From positions 684,668 to 748,667 of the forward strand of contig NZ_CAKKNB010000003.1 of assembly GCF_918741295.1 (NCBI RefSeq): a stretch of DNA of 64,000 nucleotides, written 5' to 3'. The stretch's first letter is position 1. Each line of letters opens with the position of its first letter. The notes below the pieces were generated by a model, which saw only the letters and a list, made by a program, of their open reading frames with translations, was not told the origin of the DNA and made no database searches. Source of the stretch: Aquabacterium sp. CECT 9606 (GTDB lineage: Bacteria > Pseudomonadota > Gammaproteobacteria > Burkholderiales > Burkholderiaceae_C). Positions 8,645-18,655 of the stretch are shown piece after piece. The position numbers were made by a program, and so were the translations under genes.

Positions 8645-9760
8645 ATGGCCCAGGCAAACCGTTCGAGCTTGTCGGGATCGCCCCGGACTTCCAGAAGACC
8701 ATCACGTTTGGTTTGGCTGATCCCGATGCTTTGGGGACCGCTGACTTGCATGGCGTCGGAGACTTCGGTAGATGGTGAAGTGGTCCCGCCCACCGAACCG
8801 GCCGACATTGCCGCCGTGGTCGACCTGATCAAGTCGTCAGTCCAGGCGGATTTCGACCAGACCGGCCATGCCGTCAGGGACGCGCACCGCAAGGCGCATG
8901 GCTGTGTTCAAGCCACCTTCACCGTGCTGGACACCCTTCCCCCAAAACTCTCTCAGGGCCTGTTTGCCACCCCGCGCAGCTACCCGGCGGTGGTTCGTTT
9001 CTCCAACGGATCGGGCCAGAGCCAGGACGATCGCACCGGTGACGCACGGGGCATGGCCGTCAAGTTGATGGGGGTGCCCGGCAAGAAGCTTCTGGAAGAC
9101 GAAGCATCGGCCCAGACCCAGGATTTCATCATGATCAACCATCCCGTCTTCTTCGTGCGCAACGCCTCGGACTATGTCGGTTTCCAACGGGCGATCGATG
9201 GCGGCACGCTGCGCTCGGTAGGATGGTTCATCGGGCACCTGTTCCACGAAACCAGGATCGCCCTGGCGATTCGAAACAAGGAGGTGAGCAACCCGCTCAA
9301 TGCCCGTTACTGGAGCATGACCCCTTCCAAACTGGGCACCGAGCAGATGAAGTTCTCCGCCATGCCCTGCGTGGGCAGCACGTTCGTGGAAGCATCCGCC
9401 TCACGAGATCGGCTGAGAGACAACGTCCAGGGCCAACTGGCCTCCAAGGCGGCCTGCTTCGATTTCATGGTTCAAACCCGGGACCGCCCGGGCGAGATGC
9501 CCATCGAGGACCCCACGGTCGAATGGGATGAGAAGTCGGCACCCTTCACCAAGGTCGCCCGGATCGACATCACGCCGCAAACGGCAGAACAAGGTGAAGC
9601 CTGCGAGGTGCGTTCCTTCAGCCCATGGCATGCCGTCGAGGCGCACCGGCCGCTGGGAGGCATCTCGCGCGTTCGCAAGAATGTCTACCAAACCATCTCT
9701 ACCCTGCGCCATCGGCTCAATGGACAACCACGGGTCGAGCCGGGCGCAAAGGTGGAGTGA
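8645..9760 (+). CDS. Secreted catalase-family (SrpA-like) heme protein
   Basis: 371 residues from the ATG at 8645, preceded by CGGAGAAATCGATC. The N-terminus looks exported (LVWLIPMLWGPLTCMAS). The catalase-fold blocks are HRKAHGCVQATF with the distal His region, YPAVVRFSNGSG, DARGMAVKLMGV, QDFIMINHPVFFVRN, the NPLNARYWSMTP block, and a C-terminal VFxK-like heme region. It is shorter than monofunctional catalases (about 480 residues) and fits the catalase-related SrpA-like family, which may be catalase or peroxidase. Peroxide handling beside a copper efflux cluster would be sensible, since Cu(I) drives Fenton chemistry (inference). Confidence 0.75.
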   Translation: MAQANRSSLSGSPRTSRRPSRLVWLIPMLWGPLTCMASETSVDGEVVPPTEPADIAAVVDLIKSSVQADFDQTGHAVRDAHRKAHGCVQATFTVLDTLPPKLSQGLFATPRSYPAVVRFSNGSGQSQDDRTGDARGMAVKLMGVPGKKLLEDEASAQTQDFIMINHPVFFVRNASDYVGFQRAIDGGTLRSVGWFIGHLFHETRIALAIRNKEVSNPLNARYWSMTPSKLGTEQMKFSAMPCVGSTFVEASASRDRLRDNVQGQLASKAACFDFMVQTRDRPGEMPIEDPTVEWDEKSAPFTKVARIDITPQTAEQGEACEVRSFSPWHAVEAHRPLGGISRVRKNVYQTISTLRHRLNGQPRVEPGAKVE

Positions 9761-9781
9761 CGCGAACCGGGCTTCAAATGT

Positions 9782-10294
9782 TCAATGGGTGTGGTGCTTG
9801 GAATGATCATGTCCGGGCATCGCATCACTGCCATGGTCCGACAACTGTGCATCGAACCACCTGTGCAGGGCCACCACCAGTTTCGCATCCTTGGTCGCGT
9901 AAGTGACCTGCGCGCCCGCAGGCACATCGGCGTACTGGATCGCGATGTCGGACCGACCAGCCTTTTGAAGGTCGGCCAGTCCGGGCATGTCCGCCCCATG
10001 AATGTGAGACGGCCCGGAGAAGTCGCCTTTGGCGAACTGGTCCGCGATGTCCTTGAGGTGTTCCCGCGTCAACCTCACCTGCACTGTGTCGTCGGGATTC
10101 TTGGCGATCACTTTTTGCACGCCGCCCGTCTCCGTTTTGGTGAAAACATGGGTCGTGGCCTTCAAGCTGAAGGGCATCACGTCGGCGCCGCGCTCGGCGA
10201 CGACCTCTTGCCGTGTGGGGATCTGCGCGACAGCGGCCCCCATGGCCGCCGTCCACAGCGCCACGCCCATTGAGATGATGCCGAGTTGTTTCAT
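9782..10294 (-). CDS. Secreted protein of unknown function with His-rich tail
   Basis: 170 residues; ATG 10294 is preceded by AGGAAC. Residues 1-23 form a signal peptide (ALWTAAMGAAVAQ). The mature part has FSLKATTHVFTKTETGG, VQVRLTREHL, then DFSGPSHIHGADMPG, and ends HDHSKHHTH, so it probably binds metal in the periplasm. Relatives are often labelled hypothetical proteins. It is transcribed away from the cus operon and shares the intergenic region 10295-10493 with it, which suggests joint copper control. Function unknown. Confidence 0.65.
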   Translation of the reverse strand: MKQLGIISMGVALWTAAMGAAVAQIPTRQEVVAERGADVMPFSLKATTHVFTKTETGGVQKVIAKNPDDTVQVRLTREHLKDIADQFAKGDFSGPSHIHGADMPGLADLQKAGRSDIAIQYADVPAGAQVTYATKDAKLVVALHRWFDAQLSDHGSDAMPGHDHSKHHTH

Positions 10295-10493
10295 GTGTTC
10301 CTGCCTTGTGTGAATGGCTGATCCCGCCGCCGAGTTCTGGCTCCGTATGACATGCCGTTCGCAGCGAAGTTCCGCTTCTGGCGTGTTCCGCACCCGCTTT
10401 CGTTGACAAGGAGGCACGCCCACCACTAAAGTTACAAACGGTATGATGGCTCGCAGCTGTCTGCCCCTCAATGCCCCACTCGACCACACGCCC

Positions 10494-10883
10494 ATGACCC
10501 GCGACTTCAAACAAATGATCTGCCGACTGATGGTCGGGATCATGCTGTTCGCGCAAATGAGCATCGCGGCCTACGCCTGCCCCGGTGCCTCGGCCCAGGG
10601 CGCCGCGCAGGCCAGCGCCATGCAAGGCATGGTCAACTGCGAACAGATGTCAGGCTACCCTGACAAGACCTTCGCCAACCTCTGTGCCGAGCATTGCCAC
10701 CAGGGTCAGCAGAGCGACCACACGCAGTTGCCCAGCTTGCCCGCCGTGCTGCTGGTCAGCCTGTACCAGGTCGACCAGACAGCTGGCGCTTCAGAGCCCT
10801 CATGGCGGGCGCTGACGACGGGCCTGCGCCCCGACCCGGCGCCTCCGCCCCTGTCGATACTCCACTGCTGCTTCCGAATTTGA
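10494..10883 (+). CDS. Small secreted Cys/His-containing protein heading the cus operon
   Basis: 129 residues from ATG 10494; ATG 10443 is an upstream alternative. The signal peptide (MICRLMVGIMLFAQMSIAAYA) is followed by a mature part with scattered Cys and the motifs CAEHCHQGQQ and a terminal HCCFRI. It is the first gene of the block leading to cusC (11012). Like the CzcI-type peptides elsewhere in this window it is a short exported metal-ligand-rich protein at the head of an RND operon, but it lacks their GLERP tail. A copper-binding or sensing role is inferred from context only. Confidence 0.6.
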   Translation: MTRDFKQMICRLMVGIMLFAQMSIAAYACPGASAQGAAQASAMQGMVNCEQMSGYPDKTFANLCAEHCHQGQQSDHTQLPSLPAVLLVSLYQVDQTAGASEPSWRALTTGLRPDPAPPPLSILHCCFRI

Positions 10884-11011
10884 TCTTCCAAACGACGCGG
10901 CGTTGAGGACCTTACTGGTCACTCGGACGCCACGGTCGCGCTGCCGCGTGCCTGAACCCTGTTCGCACGCCCGTCAGCAGGCGCGCCTTTGCGCTTCGAT
11001 TTGGAGACCTC

Positions 11012-12298
11012 ATGTTCACCGATTTTTTGCCCCTAGCCCTGCGGGGCGCGATCCTTCTGCTGGCAGGCAGCGCCTGGGCCTTCAACGCCCACGCCGAGCC
11101 TCCTTTGGACTTCGGCCAGGCGCTTGCCCTGTCGCAAGCTCGGTCCCGCCAGTTGGTCGCACAGGACCATGCGGTTGCCGCGGCCCGGGACATGGCCGTT
11201 GCAGCAGGCCAGCGGCCCGATCCCACCTTGACGCTGGGCATCAACAACCTGCCCATCGATGGGCCCGAACGCTTCAGCGTGACGCGCGACTTCATGACCA
11301 TGCGGTCGGTGGGCGTCATGCAGGAGTTCACCCGCGAGGACAAACGTCTGGCACGGTCCAGGCGTTTTGAGCGGGAAGCCCAGGCCAGCGAGGCCAGCCG
11401 TGCCTTGGCCCTGTCCCAACTTCAACGCGACACCGCCTTGGCCTGGCTGGACCGGTATTTCCAGGAGCGCATGCTGGCCTTGGTCAAGGCGCAGCGCGAT
11501 GAAGTTCGACTTCAGATCGAGGCTGCCGAGGCCGCCTACCGAGGTGGACGAGGATCGCAAGCCGATGTGTTCTCCGCACGCGCTGAGCTCGCCCAAATCG
11601 ATGACCGCATCGTCCAAACCACACGCGAGGTGGCCATCGCCAAGACCGCACTGGCCCGGTGGACAGGTGGAGCCTCAGACACGCCACTGGGCGATGCGCC
11701 CGACACAGACCACATTCACCTGCACCAGGCTGAACTGGAAACCGAACTCGCCGCTCACCCCGACATCACCGTCATGGTCAAGCAGGAAGAAATGGCCCAG
11801 GCCGATGCAGACGTGGCGCGGGCCAACAAACAAGCCGATTGGAGCGTCGAGTTGATGCTCAGCCAACGTGGTCCGGGCTATTCGAACATGGCCTCGTTCA
11901 ACGTCTCGGTCCCCTTGCAATGGGATCAGAGGAACCGCCAGGACCACGAGTTGGCCGCCAAGCTGGCCACGGTAGAGCAGATGCGAGCCCAACGCGAAGA
12001 AGCGACGCGGGAACACCTCGCTCAGGTCACGGCCATGCTGCAAAGCTGGCAAAGCGGCCGTGATCGACTGAGCCGCTACGACAGCAACCTGATCCCGCTG
12101 GCGGCCGAGCGCACGCGCGCCACCTTGTCTGCATACCGAGGCGGCAGTGGCACGCTGGCCTCCGTGCTGGAGGCTCGCCGCATGGAGCTGGACGCCCGGA
12201 TGGACCGGCTGCGACTCGACATGGAAACCGCCCGCATCTGGGCCCAGCTCAACTACCTGATTCCGGCAGAGCACGACGTGGCCGCGCCCCGTCCTTGA
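11012..12298 (+). CDS. cusC: TolC-family outer-membrane factor of the Cus system
   Basis: 428 residues with a signal peptide ending NAHAEPP and two TolC repeats: the LTLGINNLPIDGPE block, heptad-rich helices around 120-210, and the second repeat near 260-420 (FNVSVPLQWDQRNRQ and AYRGGSGTLASVLEARR). It forms the outer-membrane duct for the tripartite Cu(I)/Ag(I) pump with the following adaptor and permease. The start is ATG 11012 after TTTGGAGACCTC. It is followed by cusB after 20 nt. The substrate is assigned from the linked CusB-CusF and the Met residues of CusA. Confidence 0.88.
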   Translation: MFTDFLPLALRGAILLLAGSAWAFNAHAEPPLDFGQALALSQARSRQLVAQDHAVAAARDMAVAAGQRPDPTLTLGINNLPIDGPERFSVTRDFMTMRSVGVMQEFTREDKRLARSRRFEREAQASEASRALALSQLQRDTALAWLDRYFQERMLALVKAQRDEVRLQIEAAEAAYRGGRGSQADVFSARAELAQIDDRIVQTTREVAIAKTALARWTGGASDTPLGDAPDTDHIHLHQAELETELAAHPDITVMVKQEEMAQADADVARANKQADWSVELMLSQRGPGYSNMASFNVSVPLQWDQRNRQDHELAAKLATVEQMRAQREEATREHLAQVTAMLQSWQSGRDRLSRYDSNLIPLAAERTRATLSAYRGGSGTLASVLEARRMELDARMDRLRLDMETARIWAQLNYLIPAEHDVAAPRP

Positions 12299-12318
12299 TC
12301 GCCGCGATGGAGACCCAC

Positions 12319-13977
12319 ATGAAATTCAAAACACTGGTGATCGCCCTGATCGCCGCCTCCACGCTGAGCGCAGCCGCTTACGGCCTGTATGCCCTGGGCA
12401 TTAAAAACGGCATGGGCATGAGCGCGGCCTCTGCGCAGCACCCAGCCCAGCCCTCCACCGAGACCAATGCCACGCAAGCCCTGCCACAAAGCATTGCCGA
12501 AGGCGAGGACGCGACCCGGCGACACATCGCCAACGGCATCAAGGCTGGCGACACGGACCCGGCCACCGGCAAGAAGGTCTTGTACTACCACGACCCCATG
12601 GTGCCGGGCAACAAGTTCGACAAGCCCGCCAAGTCGCCCTTCATGGACATGATGCTGGTGCCGGTCTATGCAGACAGCGACGGCGACCAGGGCAAGGTCA
12701 TCGTCAGCTCTCGCATCCAGCAGAACCTGGGCTTGCGCACCGCAGAGGTCACCGAAGGCGTGTTGTCACCCCAGGTCTCGGCCGGGGGCAGCATCGCCTA
12801 CAACGAACGCGACCAGGTCGTGGTGCAAGCGCGGGCCACCGGCTATGTCGAGCGACTGTACGTGCGTGCCACGCTGGATCCGGTCAAACAGGGGCAGCCC
12901 CTGGCCGATCTCTATGTGCCCGACTGGGTGGCCGCGCAAGAAGAGTTCCTGTCCGTGCGCGGTATGCAGGGCGCCGACATGGGCAGCCTGGTCGATGGCG
13001 CCCGCCAGCGCATGCGCCAGGTCGGCATGAGCGACGAGCAGATCAAAGGCGTTGAGCGAACGGGCAAGACCCAAGCGCGGATCACCCTGGTGGCACCGAT
13101 CAGCGGTGTGGTCAGCGAACTAATGGCGCGCGAGGGCATGTCCATGATGCCTGGGGGCACTTTGCTGCGCATCAACGGCGTGTCCACGGTCTGGGCCAAT
13201 GCCGAAGTGCCGGAGAGCCAGGTGGCACAACTGCGCCCTGGCACCAAGGTCCAGGCCCGCAGCCCGGCTGTGCCCGGGACCACTTTTGAGGGCACGGTGC
13301 AGGCCCTGGTACCCGAGGTCAACCCTGGCACGCGCACCCTCAAGGCACGCGTGCAGTTGAGCAACCCTGGCGCCCATCTGGTGCCCGGCATGAGCGTGAC
13401 CATGCAGTTCATGGACATGCGCGCCGAGAAGGCCTTGTTGATCCCCACCGAGGCTGTGATCCAGACCGGCAAACGCACGGTGGTGATGCTGGCCGAGGAC
13501 AAGGGGAGATTCCGTGCGGTCGAGGTCCAGACCGGCATCGAGAGCAATGGTCAAACAGAGGTCAAGCGTGGCCTGGATGCGGGCCAGCGTGTGGTGGTGT
13601 CCTCACAGTTCCTGATCGACTCGGAAGCCAGCCTCAAGGGCGTGGAAGCGCGCTTGAACAATGCACCGGTGCCCACAGTGGCCAACACCGCGCCGCGGCA
13701 TCAGGGGGAAGGCAAGGTCGAGGCCATCGGCCGCGATGCCATCACGCTGTCGCATGGTCCGATTGCCTCGCTCAAGTGGGGTGCCATGACGATGGACTTC
13801 AAGGTGCCGCTCAAAGGCGGCTTGCCTCGCAACCTGGAAGCGGGCGACCGGGTGACCTTCGAGTTCTACATGGACGCCGATGGCATGCCTCAGTTGACCA
13901 GCCTGTCGCCCATGGCGCCTGAGCCATCAACCGCATCCAAAGCCAACAACACGGGCAAAGCGGGGAGCCAACCATGA
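12319..13977 (+). CDS. cusB: RND periplasmic adaptor CusB with fused CusF domain
   Basis: 552 residues; ATG 12319 has GGAG six bases upstream, ATG 12307 being the alternative. Order: N-terminal anchor; heavy-metal-binding [11 protein letters not shown] motif with [11 protein letters not shown] (about residues 90-120); barrel-sandwich and hairpin domains; beta-barrel and membrane-proximal domains; and after about 460 a CusF-like domain. The last has SHGP, then KWGAMTM, keeping the His, Trp and two Met that bind Cu(I)/Ag(I) in CusF. In E. coli CusF is a separate protein, so this is a fusion that tethers the metallochaperone to the adaptor. The stop overlaps the cusA start by ATGA. Confidence 0.9.
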   Translation: MKFKTLVIALIAASTLSAAAYGLYALGIKNGMGMSAASAQHPAQPSTETNATQALPQSIAEGEDATRRHIANGIKAGDTDPATGKKVLYYHDPMVPGNKFDKPAKSPFMDMMLVPVYADSDGDQGKVIVSSRIQQNLGLRTAEVTEGVLSPQVSAGGSIAYNERDQVVVQARATGYVERLYVRATLDPVKQGQPLADLYVPDWVAAQEEFLSVRGMQGADMGSLVDGARQRMRQVGMSDEQIKGVERTGKTQARITLVAPISGVVSELMAREGMSMMPGGTLLRINGVSTVWANAEVPESQVAQLRPGTKVQARSPAVPGTTFEGTVQALVPEVNPGTRTLKARVQLSNPGAHLVPGMSVTMQFMDMRAEKALLIPTEAVIQTGKRTVVMLAEDKGRFRAVEVQTGIESNGQTEVKRGLDAGQRVVVSSQFLIDSEASLKGVEARLNNAPVPTVANTAPRHQGEGKVEAIGRDAITLSHGPIASLKWGAMTMDFKVPLKGGLPRNLEAGDRVTFEFYMDADGMPQLTSLSPMAPEPSTASKANNTGKAGSQP

Positions 13978-16900
13978 TCGCCCGACTGATCAGGTGGTCC
14001 ATCACCAACCGCTTCCTCGTGCTGCTGGCCACGCTGATGCTCAGCGCCTGGGGTGTGTATTCGGTGTTGAGAACGCCATTGGATGCCCTGCCTGATCTGT
14101 CAGATGTGCAAGTCATCATCCGCACCACCTACCCGGGTCAAGCACCACGCATCGTTGAGAACCAGGTGACTTATCCGCTGACCACGACGATGTTGTCCGT
14201 ACCGGGCGCCAAGACGGTGCGGGGCTACTCGTTCTTTGGCGACTCCTTCGTCTATGTGCTCTTTGAAGATGGCACCGATCTGTACTGGGCCCGCTCACGC
14301 GTGTTGGAGTATCTCAATCAGGTGCAGTCTCGCCTGCCCGCCAGCGCCAAGGCCTCGCTCGGGCCGGACGCCACTGGTGTGGGCTGGATCTACCAGTACG
14401 CGTTGGTGGACCATGGCGGCACGCAGGACGCGGGCCAGTTGCGTGCCTTGCAGGACTGGTTTCTCAAGTACGAATTGAAGACTGTGCCCAATGTGGCCGA
14501 GGTCGCATCAGTCGGCGGCATGGTGCGCCAGTACCAGGTCGTGCTCGACCCGGACAAGCTCGCCGCCTACAACATCCCGCACACCAAGGTCGTCGAGGCC
14601 ATCCAGAAAGCAAACCAGGAAGCGGGCGGCTCGGTGCTGGAATTGGGCGAGGCCGAGTACATGGTGCGTGCCTCGGGTTATTTGCAATCGCTGGATGATT
14701 TTCGGCAAGTGCCTTTGACGACCACGGATGCAGGCGTGTCGGTGCGCCTGGGTGATGTGGCCCGCATCCAGATCGGGCCTGAGATGCGCCGGGGCATCGG
14801 CGAGTTGGATGGCGAAGGTGAAGCCGCGGGCGGCGTCATAGTGATGCGCTCAGGCAAGAACGCGCTGGAGACGATTGCGGCGGTGAAGGCCAAGCTCAAG
14901 ACGCTGCAAGCCAGCCTGCCCAAGGGTGTGGAGATCGTACCGGTCTACGACCGCTCCAGCCTGATCGAGCGTGCGGTAGACAACCTCTCGCACAAGCTGC
15001 TCGAAGAGTTCGCTGTGGTGGCCGTGGTGTGCTTCGTCTTTTTATTCCACCTGCGCTCAGCTTTGGTGGCGATCATCTCGCTGCCACTGGGCATTTTGGC
15101 CGCCTTCATCGTCATGCACTACCAGGGAGTGAACGCCAACATCATGTCGCTGGGCGGCATTGCCATAGCCATCGGCGCGATGGTGGATGCGGCCGTGGTG
15201 ATGATCGAGAACGCACACAAGCACCTGGAGCATTGGGCGCATGCGCATCCCGATCAAACCCTGGAAGGCGCCGAGCGTTGGAAAGTCATTGGCGATTCGG
15301 CCGCCGAGGTCGGGCCCGCCTTGTTCTTCTCGCTGCTGATCATCACCTTGTCCTTTGTGCCTGTGTTCACGTTGGAGGCGCAAGAGGGGCGCCTGTTCTC
15401 GCCCCTGGCTTTCACCAAGACCTACGCCATGGCGGCCGCCGCAGGCTTGTCCATCACATTGATCCCCGTGCTGATGGGCTACCTGATACGTGGGCGTATC
15501 CCCAGTGAGCAGAGCAATCCGCTCAATCGCTTTCTGATCGCACTCTACCGACCACTTCTGAACGCCGTCTTGCGCAGCCCCAAGCTCACACTGGTCGTGG
15601 CCGCCGTGCTGCTGGTGCTCAGCTTGTGGCCCTTGCAGCACATCGGTGGCGAGTTCATGCCACGGCTGGATGAAGGTGATCTGCTCTACATGCCCTCGGC
15701 CTTGCCGGGCTTGTCCGCTGGCAAGGCAGGCGAGTTGCTTCAACAGACCGACCGCTTGATCAAGACCGTACCCGAAGTGGCCAGCGTGTATGGCAAGGCA
15801 GGCCGTGCCGAAACCGCGACCGACCCCGCCCCCATGGAGATGTTCGAGACCACCATCCAGTTCAAGCCCAAGGACCAATGGCGCCCTGGCATAACGCAAG
15901 ACAAGCTGATTGATGAGCTGGACCGCATCGTCAAGGTGCCGGGCCTGGCCAACATCTGGGTGCCGCCGATCCGCAACCGCATCGACATGCTGGCCACCGG
16001 CATCAAGAGCCCGGTGGGCGTCAAGGTGGCGGGCACCGACCTGGCCACCATCGACCGACTCACGGGCGAGATCGAGCGTGCGCTCAAGGACGTACCGGGC
16101 GTCAGCAGCGCCCTGGCCGAACGCCTGACGGGTGGGCGCTATGTGGATGTCAACATCCGTCGCGATGCGGCAGCACGATTTGGCATGAACATCGCCGACG
16201 TGCAGTCCGTCATCAGTTCGGCCGTGGGCGGCGAGAACATCGGCGAGACGGTGGAAGGCCTGCAGCGCTTCCCCATCAATCTGCGCTATCCGAGGGAAAC
16301 GCGCGATTCGTTGGAGAAGCTGCGCACCCTGCCCATCGTCAACGAACGTGGCCAGCGACTGGTCTTGTCCGATGTGGCCGACATCCGCATCACCGATGGC
16401 CCGCCCATGCTGCGCAGCGAGAACGCCCGCCTGTCGGGCTGGGTCTATGTGGACATCCGGGGGCGTGATCTGCGCTCAGCCGTGCAGGACATGCAAAAGG
16501 CTGTGGCAGCCAAGGTCAAACTGCCGCCCGGCTACTCCGTCTCCTGGTCAGGCCAGTTCGAGTTTCTGGAGCGGGCCACGGCCAAGCTCAAGATCGTGGT
16601 GCCCTTCACCTTGCTGATCATCTTCGTGCTGCTGTACCTGACCTTCGGGGCCTTCGACGAGGCGGCGCTCATCATGGCCACCCTGCCCTTTGCCCTGGTC
16701 GGCGGCATTTGGCTGCTCTACCTGCTGGGCTACAACCTGTCGGTGGCCGGAGCCGTGGGCTTCATCGCCTTGGCGGGCGTGTCCGCCGAGTTCGGCGTGA
16801 TCATGCTGCTGTACCTCAAGAGCGCCTGGAACGAGCGCATTGAACGCGGCGAGGTGACGACCGAGGACCTGCTGGATGCCGTCCGCGAAGGGGCCGTCCT

Positions 16901-17123
16901 GCGCGTGCGGCCCAAGGCCATGACCGTGGCGGTGATCCTGGCTGGCCTGTTCCCGATCATGTGGGGAACGGGTACGGGCTCAGAGGTCATGCAGCGCATC
17001 GCCGCGCCCATGGTGGGCGGCATGATCACGGCGCCCTTGCTGTCCATGTTCGTGATACCGGCCGTTTACCTGCTGATGAGACGTCGGCGAAAACCCTCCA
17101 CCCTAAGACCTCCAAGCGAATGA
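13974..17123 (+). CDS. cusA: Cu(I)/Ag(I) RND permease CusA
   Basis: 1049 residues, full length for the heavy-metal RND family with twelve membrane helices and two large periplasmic loops. The three methionines that carry Cu(I)/Ag(I) in E. coli CusA fall at identical numbers here: Met573 (LLYMP), Met623 (MEMFET) and Met672 (RIDMLATG). Helix 4 reads [19 protein letters not shown], the monovalent-metal type, not the DFG type of CzcA. It is coupled to cusB by a 4-nt overlap and ends the operon; a metal-sensing repressor follows 76 nt later. Confidence 0.95.
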   Translation: MIARLIRWSITNRFLVLLATLMLSAWGVYSVLRTPLDALPDLSDVQVIIRTTYPGQAPRIVENQVTYPLTTTMLSVPGAKTVRGYSFFGDSFVYVLFEDGTDLYWARSRVLEYLNQVQSRLPASAKASLGPDATGVGWIYQYALVDHGGTQDAGQLRALQDWFLKYELKTVPNVAEVASVGGMVRQYQVVLDPDKLAAYNIPHTKVVEAIQKANQEAGGSVLELGEAEYMVRASGYLQSLDDFRQVPLTTTDAGVSVRLGDVARIQIGPEMRRGIGELDGEGEAAGGVIVMRSGKNALETIAAVKAKLKTLQASLPKGVEIVPVYDRSSLIERAVDNLSHKLLEEFAVVAVVCFVFLFHLRSALVAIISLPLGILAAFIVMHYQGVNANIMSLGGIAIAIGAMVDAAVVMIENAHKHLEHWAHAHPDQTLEGAERWKVIGDSAAEVGPALFFSLLIITLSFVPVFTLEAQEGRLFSPLAFTKTYAMAAAAGLSITLIPVLMGYLIRGRIPSEQSNPLNRFLIALYRPLLNAVLRSPKLTLVVAAVLLVLSLWPLQHIGGEFMPRLDEGDLLYMPSALPGLSAGKAGELLQQTDRLIKTVPEVASVYGKAGRAETATDPAPMEMFETTIQFKPKDQWRPGITQDKLIDELDRIVKVPGLANIWVPPIRNRIDMLATGIKSPVGVKVAGTDLATIDRLTGEIERALKDVPGVSSALAERLTGGRYVDVNIRRDAAARFGMNIADVQSVISSAVGGENIGETVEGLQRFPINLRYPRETRDSLEKLRTLPIVNERGQRLVLSDVADIRITDGPPMLRSENARLSGWVYVDIRGRDLRSAVQDMQKAVAAKVKLPPGYSVSWSGQFEFLERATAKLKIVVPFTLLIIFVLLYLTFGAFDEAALIMATLPFALVGGIWLLYLLGYNLSVAGAVGFIALAGVSAEFGVIMLLYLKSAWNERIERGEVTTEDLLDAVREGAVLRVRPKAMTVAVILAGLFPIMWGTGTGSEVMQRIAAPMVGGMITAPLLSMFVIPAVYLLMRRRRKPSTLRPPSE

Positions 17124-17164
17124 CGAGCTTCGGGCTGCCCAGTCGGTATCCCATGGTGAAAGCA

Positions 17165-17193
17165 ATGTCATATCCTCCCCTGGGGGATACAAT
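17165..17193 (+). promoter_or_regulatory. Promoter and G-tract palindromic operator of the CsoR/RcnR-type repressor
   Basis: A -35 ATGTCA (17165-17170) and a -10 TACAAT (17188-17193) are separated by 17 bp. Positions 17171-17189, the spacer plus the first two bases of the -10, hold the palindrome TATCCTCCCCTGGGGGATA. C/G-tract palindromes flanked by AT are typical operators of CsoR/RcnR proteins. The -10 ends 6 nt before the ATG at 17200, so the transcript should start at the ATG. Repression by polymerase occlusion is inferred. Confidence 0.65.
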
Positions 17194-17199
17194 GCCATC

Positions 17200-17484
17200 A
17201 TGAAGGACCACGCTCACCCTCCCCATCAGTCTCATCCGGCCATCGTCAAACGACTGCGCCGTGCCACCGGGCACCTGCAAAAGGTGATCCAGATGATTGA
17301 AGAAGGGCGGCCTTGTCTCGATCTGGCGCAGCAACTCCACGCCGTCGAGAGCGCTGTGCATCAAGCCAAAAAGGCGCTCATTCACGACCACCTGGATCAC
17401 TGCCTCGACGCCGCTGTCGGCGCCAGCGGCAAAGAAGCGCGTGCGCCCATCGACGCGTTCAAAGCCATCACCCGCTATTTGTAG
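17200..17484 (+). CDS. CsoR/RcnR-family metal-sensing repressor
   Basis: 94 residues, the all-helical DUF156 fold. Metal-site residues are Cys39 (GRPCLDLA), His64 and Cys68 (HDHLDHC), plus His4, His6, His9 and His12 at the N-terminus. The C-H-C set is the CsoR fingerprint, while the His-rich N-terminus and the RcnA-like exporter 9 nt downstream fit Ni/Co sensors of the DmeR/RcnR type. Apo-protein would bind the palindrome at 17171-17189 and release on metal binding. The start codon has no Shine-Dalgarno and lies just after the -10. Confidence 0.88.
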   Translation: MKDHAHPPHQSHPAIVKRLRRATGHLQKVIQMIEEGRPCLDLAQQLHAVESAVHQAKKALIHDHLDHCLDAAVGASGKEARAPIDAFKAITRYL

Positions 17485-17493
17485 GAACAGCCC

Positions 17494-18621
17494 TTGCAAG
17501 ACTTCGCTCAACTCCTCCAGTCCGGCAATGCCTGGATCTTCATCCCCTCTGCCATCTTGCTGGGTGCCTTGCACGGCCTTGAACCGGGGCATTCCAAAAC
17601 GATGATGGCGGCCTTCATCGTGGCCGTTCGTGGCACCGTTGGGCAGGCCGTGTTGCTGGGGCTGGCGGCAACCATCTCGCACACCGCCGTTGTTTGGCTG
17701 GTCGCCATGGGCGGTCTGTACCTCGGGCAGGGTTGGAACGCAGAAGCGACCGAACCTTATTTTCAAGTCGCCTCGTCCGCCTTGATCATCGCCATCGCGT
17801 TGTGGATGCTGTGGCGAACCCACCGAGAGCAGCAGCTTGAGCGCATCGAGAGCGCGGGCCACCATCACGGACATGGCGAAGAAAAGCGCCGCATCGACAC
17901 CGGACACGGCATCGTCGACCTGGAGGTCTTTGAAGATGGGGTGCCCCCGCGGTTTCGCGTCCGGTTCGATGGCAAGGCCACCGTGCCGCCAGGCCAGCGC
18001 GTCAGCATTGAAACGGAACGAGGCAACGGACAGCGTCAGGCATTTTCTCTTGTCAGCCACGGGGCTTATCTTGAGTCTGTGGATGAGATTGCCGAGCCTC
18101 ATGAATTCATGGTCAGGCTTTCGATCTCACACGGGGATCACGCCCATCACTACGACGTGGAATTCACCGAGCATGGGCACGACCACGTGCACGCGGAGGA
18201 TCACGGCCTTGATGTGTCCGCTCCCGGCTACCAGGACGCGCACGAACGCGCCCATGCCAATGACATCAAGCGCCGGTTCTCCGGCGGTAAGGTGACCACC
18301 AGCCAGATCATCGGCTTTGGTTTGACAGGCGGGCTGATCCCTTGTCCCGCCGCCATCACCGTTTTGCTGTTGTGCCTGCAACTCAAACGCTTCACACTCG
18401 GCGCATCGCTTGTGCTTTGTTTCAGCATCGGATTGGCCATCACCATGGTGGCTGCCGGTACCGTGGCCGCATTGGGTGTGCGACATGCCTCCAGCCGCTG
18501 GTCCGGTTTCAGCACATTTGCACGCCGCGCCCCTTATGCCTCAAGCGCGCTGATCATCCTGGTCGGGCTGTATGTCGGTTACCAGGGCTTGCATGCACTC
18601 CACTTGGCGGGTGTCATCTAG
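17494..18621 (+). CDS. rcnA: RcnA/NicO-family nickel/cobalt efflux protein
   Basis: 375 residues from TTG 17494 (AGGAACAGCCC upstream); no ATG fits better. It begins with LLGALHGLEPGHSKT, the His-x4-Glu-Pro-Gly-His signature of NicO/RcnA transporters in helix 1. About six membrane helices flank a long cytoplasmic insertion (about 110-265) that is His-rich (HHHGHGEEK, HGDHAHHYDVEF, HGHDHVHAEDH). The C-terminal half has GGLIPCPAAITVLLL. It exports Ni/Co to the periplasm. It sits 9 nt after the repressor gene, so it is in the same operon. Confidence 0.87.
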   Translation: MQDFAQLLQSGNAWIFIPSAILLGALHGLEPGHSKTMMAAFIVAVRGTVGQAVLLGLAATISHTAVVWLVAMGGLYLGQGWNAEATEPYFQVASSALIIAIALWMLWRTHREQQLERIESAGHHHGHGEEKRRIDTGHGIVDLEVFEDGVPPRFRVRFDGKATVPPGQRVSIETERGNGQRQAFSLVSHGAYLESVDEIAEPHEFMVRLSISHGDHAHHYDVEFTEHGHDHVHAEDHGLDVSAPGYQDAHERAHANDIKRRFSGGKVTTSQIIGFGLTGGLIPCPAAITVLLLCLQLKRFTLGASLVLCFSIGLAITMVAAGTVAALGVRHASSRWSGFSTFARRAPYASSALIILVGLYVGYQGLHALHLAGVI

Positions 18622-18655
18622 TTCCCATCGCTTGCCCCTTACCTGGAACATCGAC

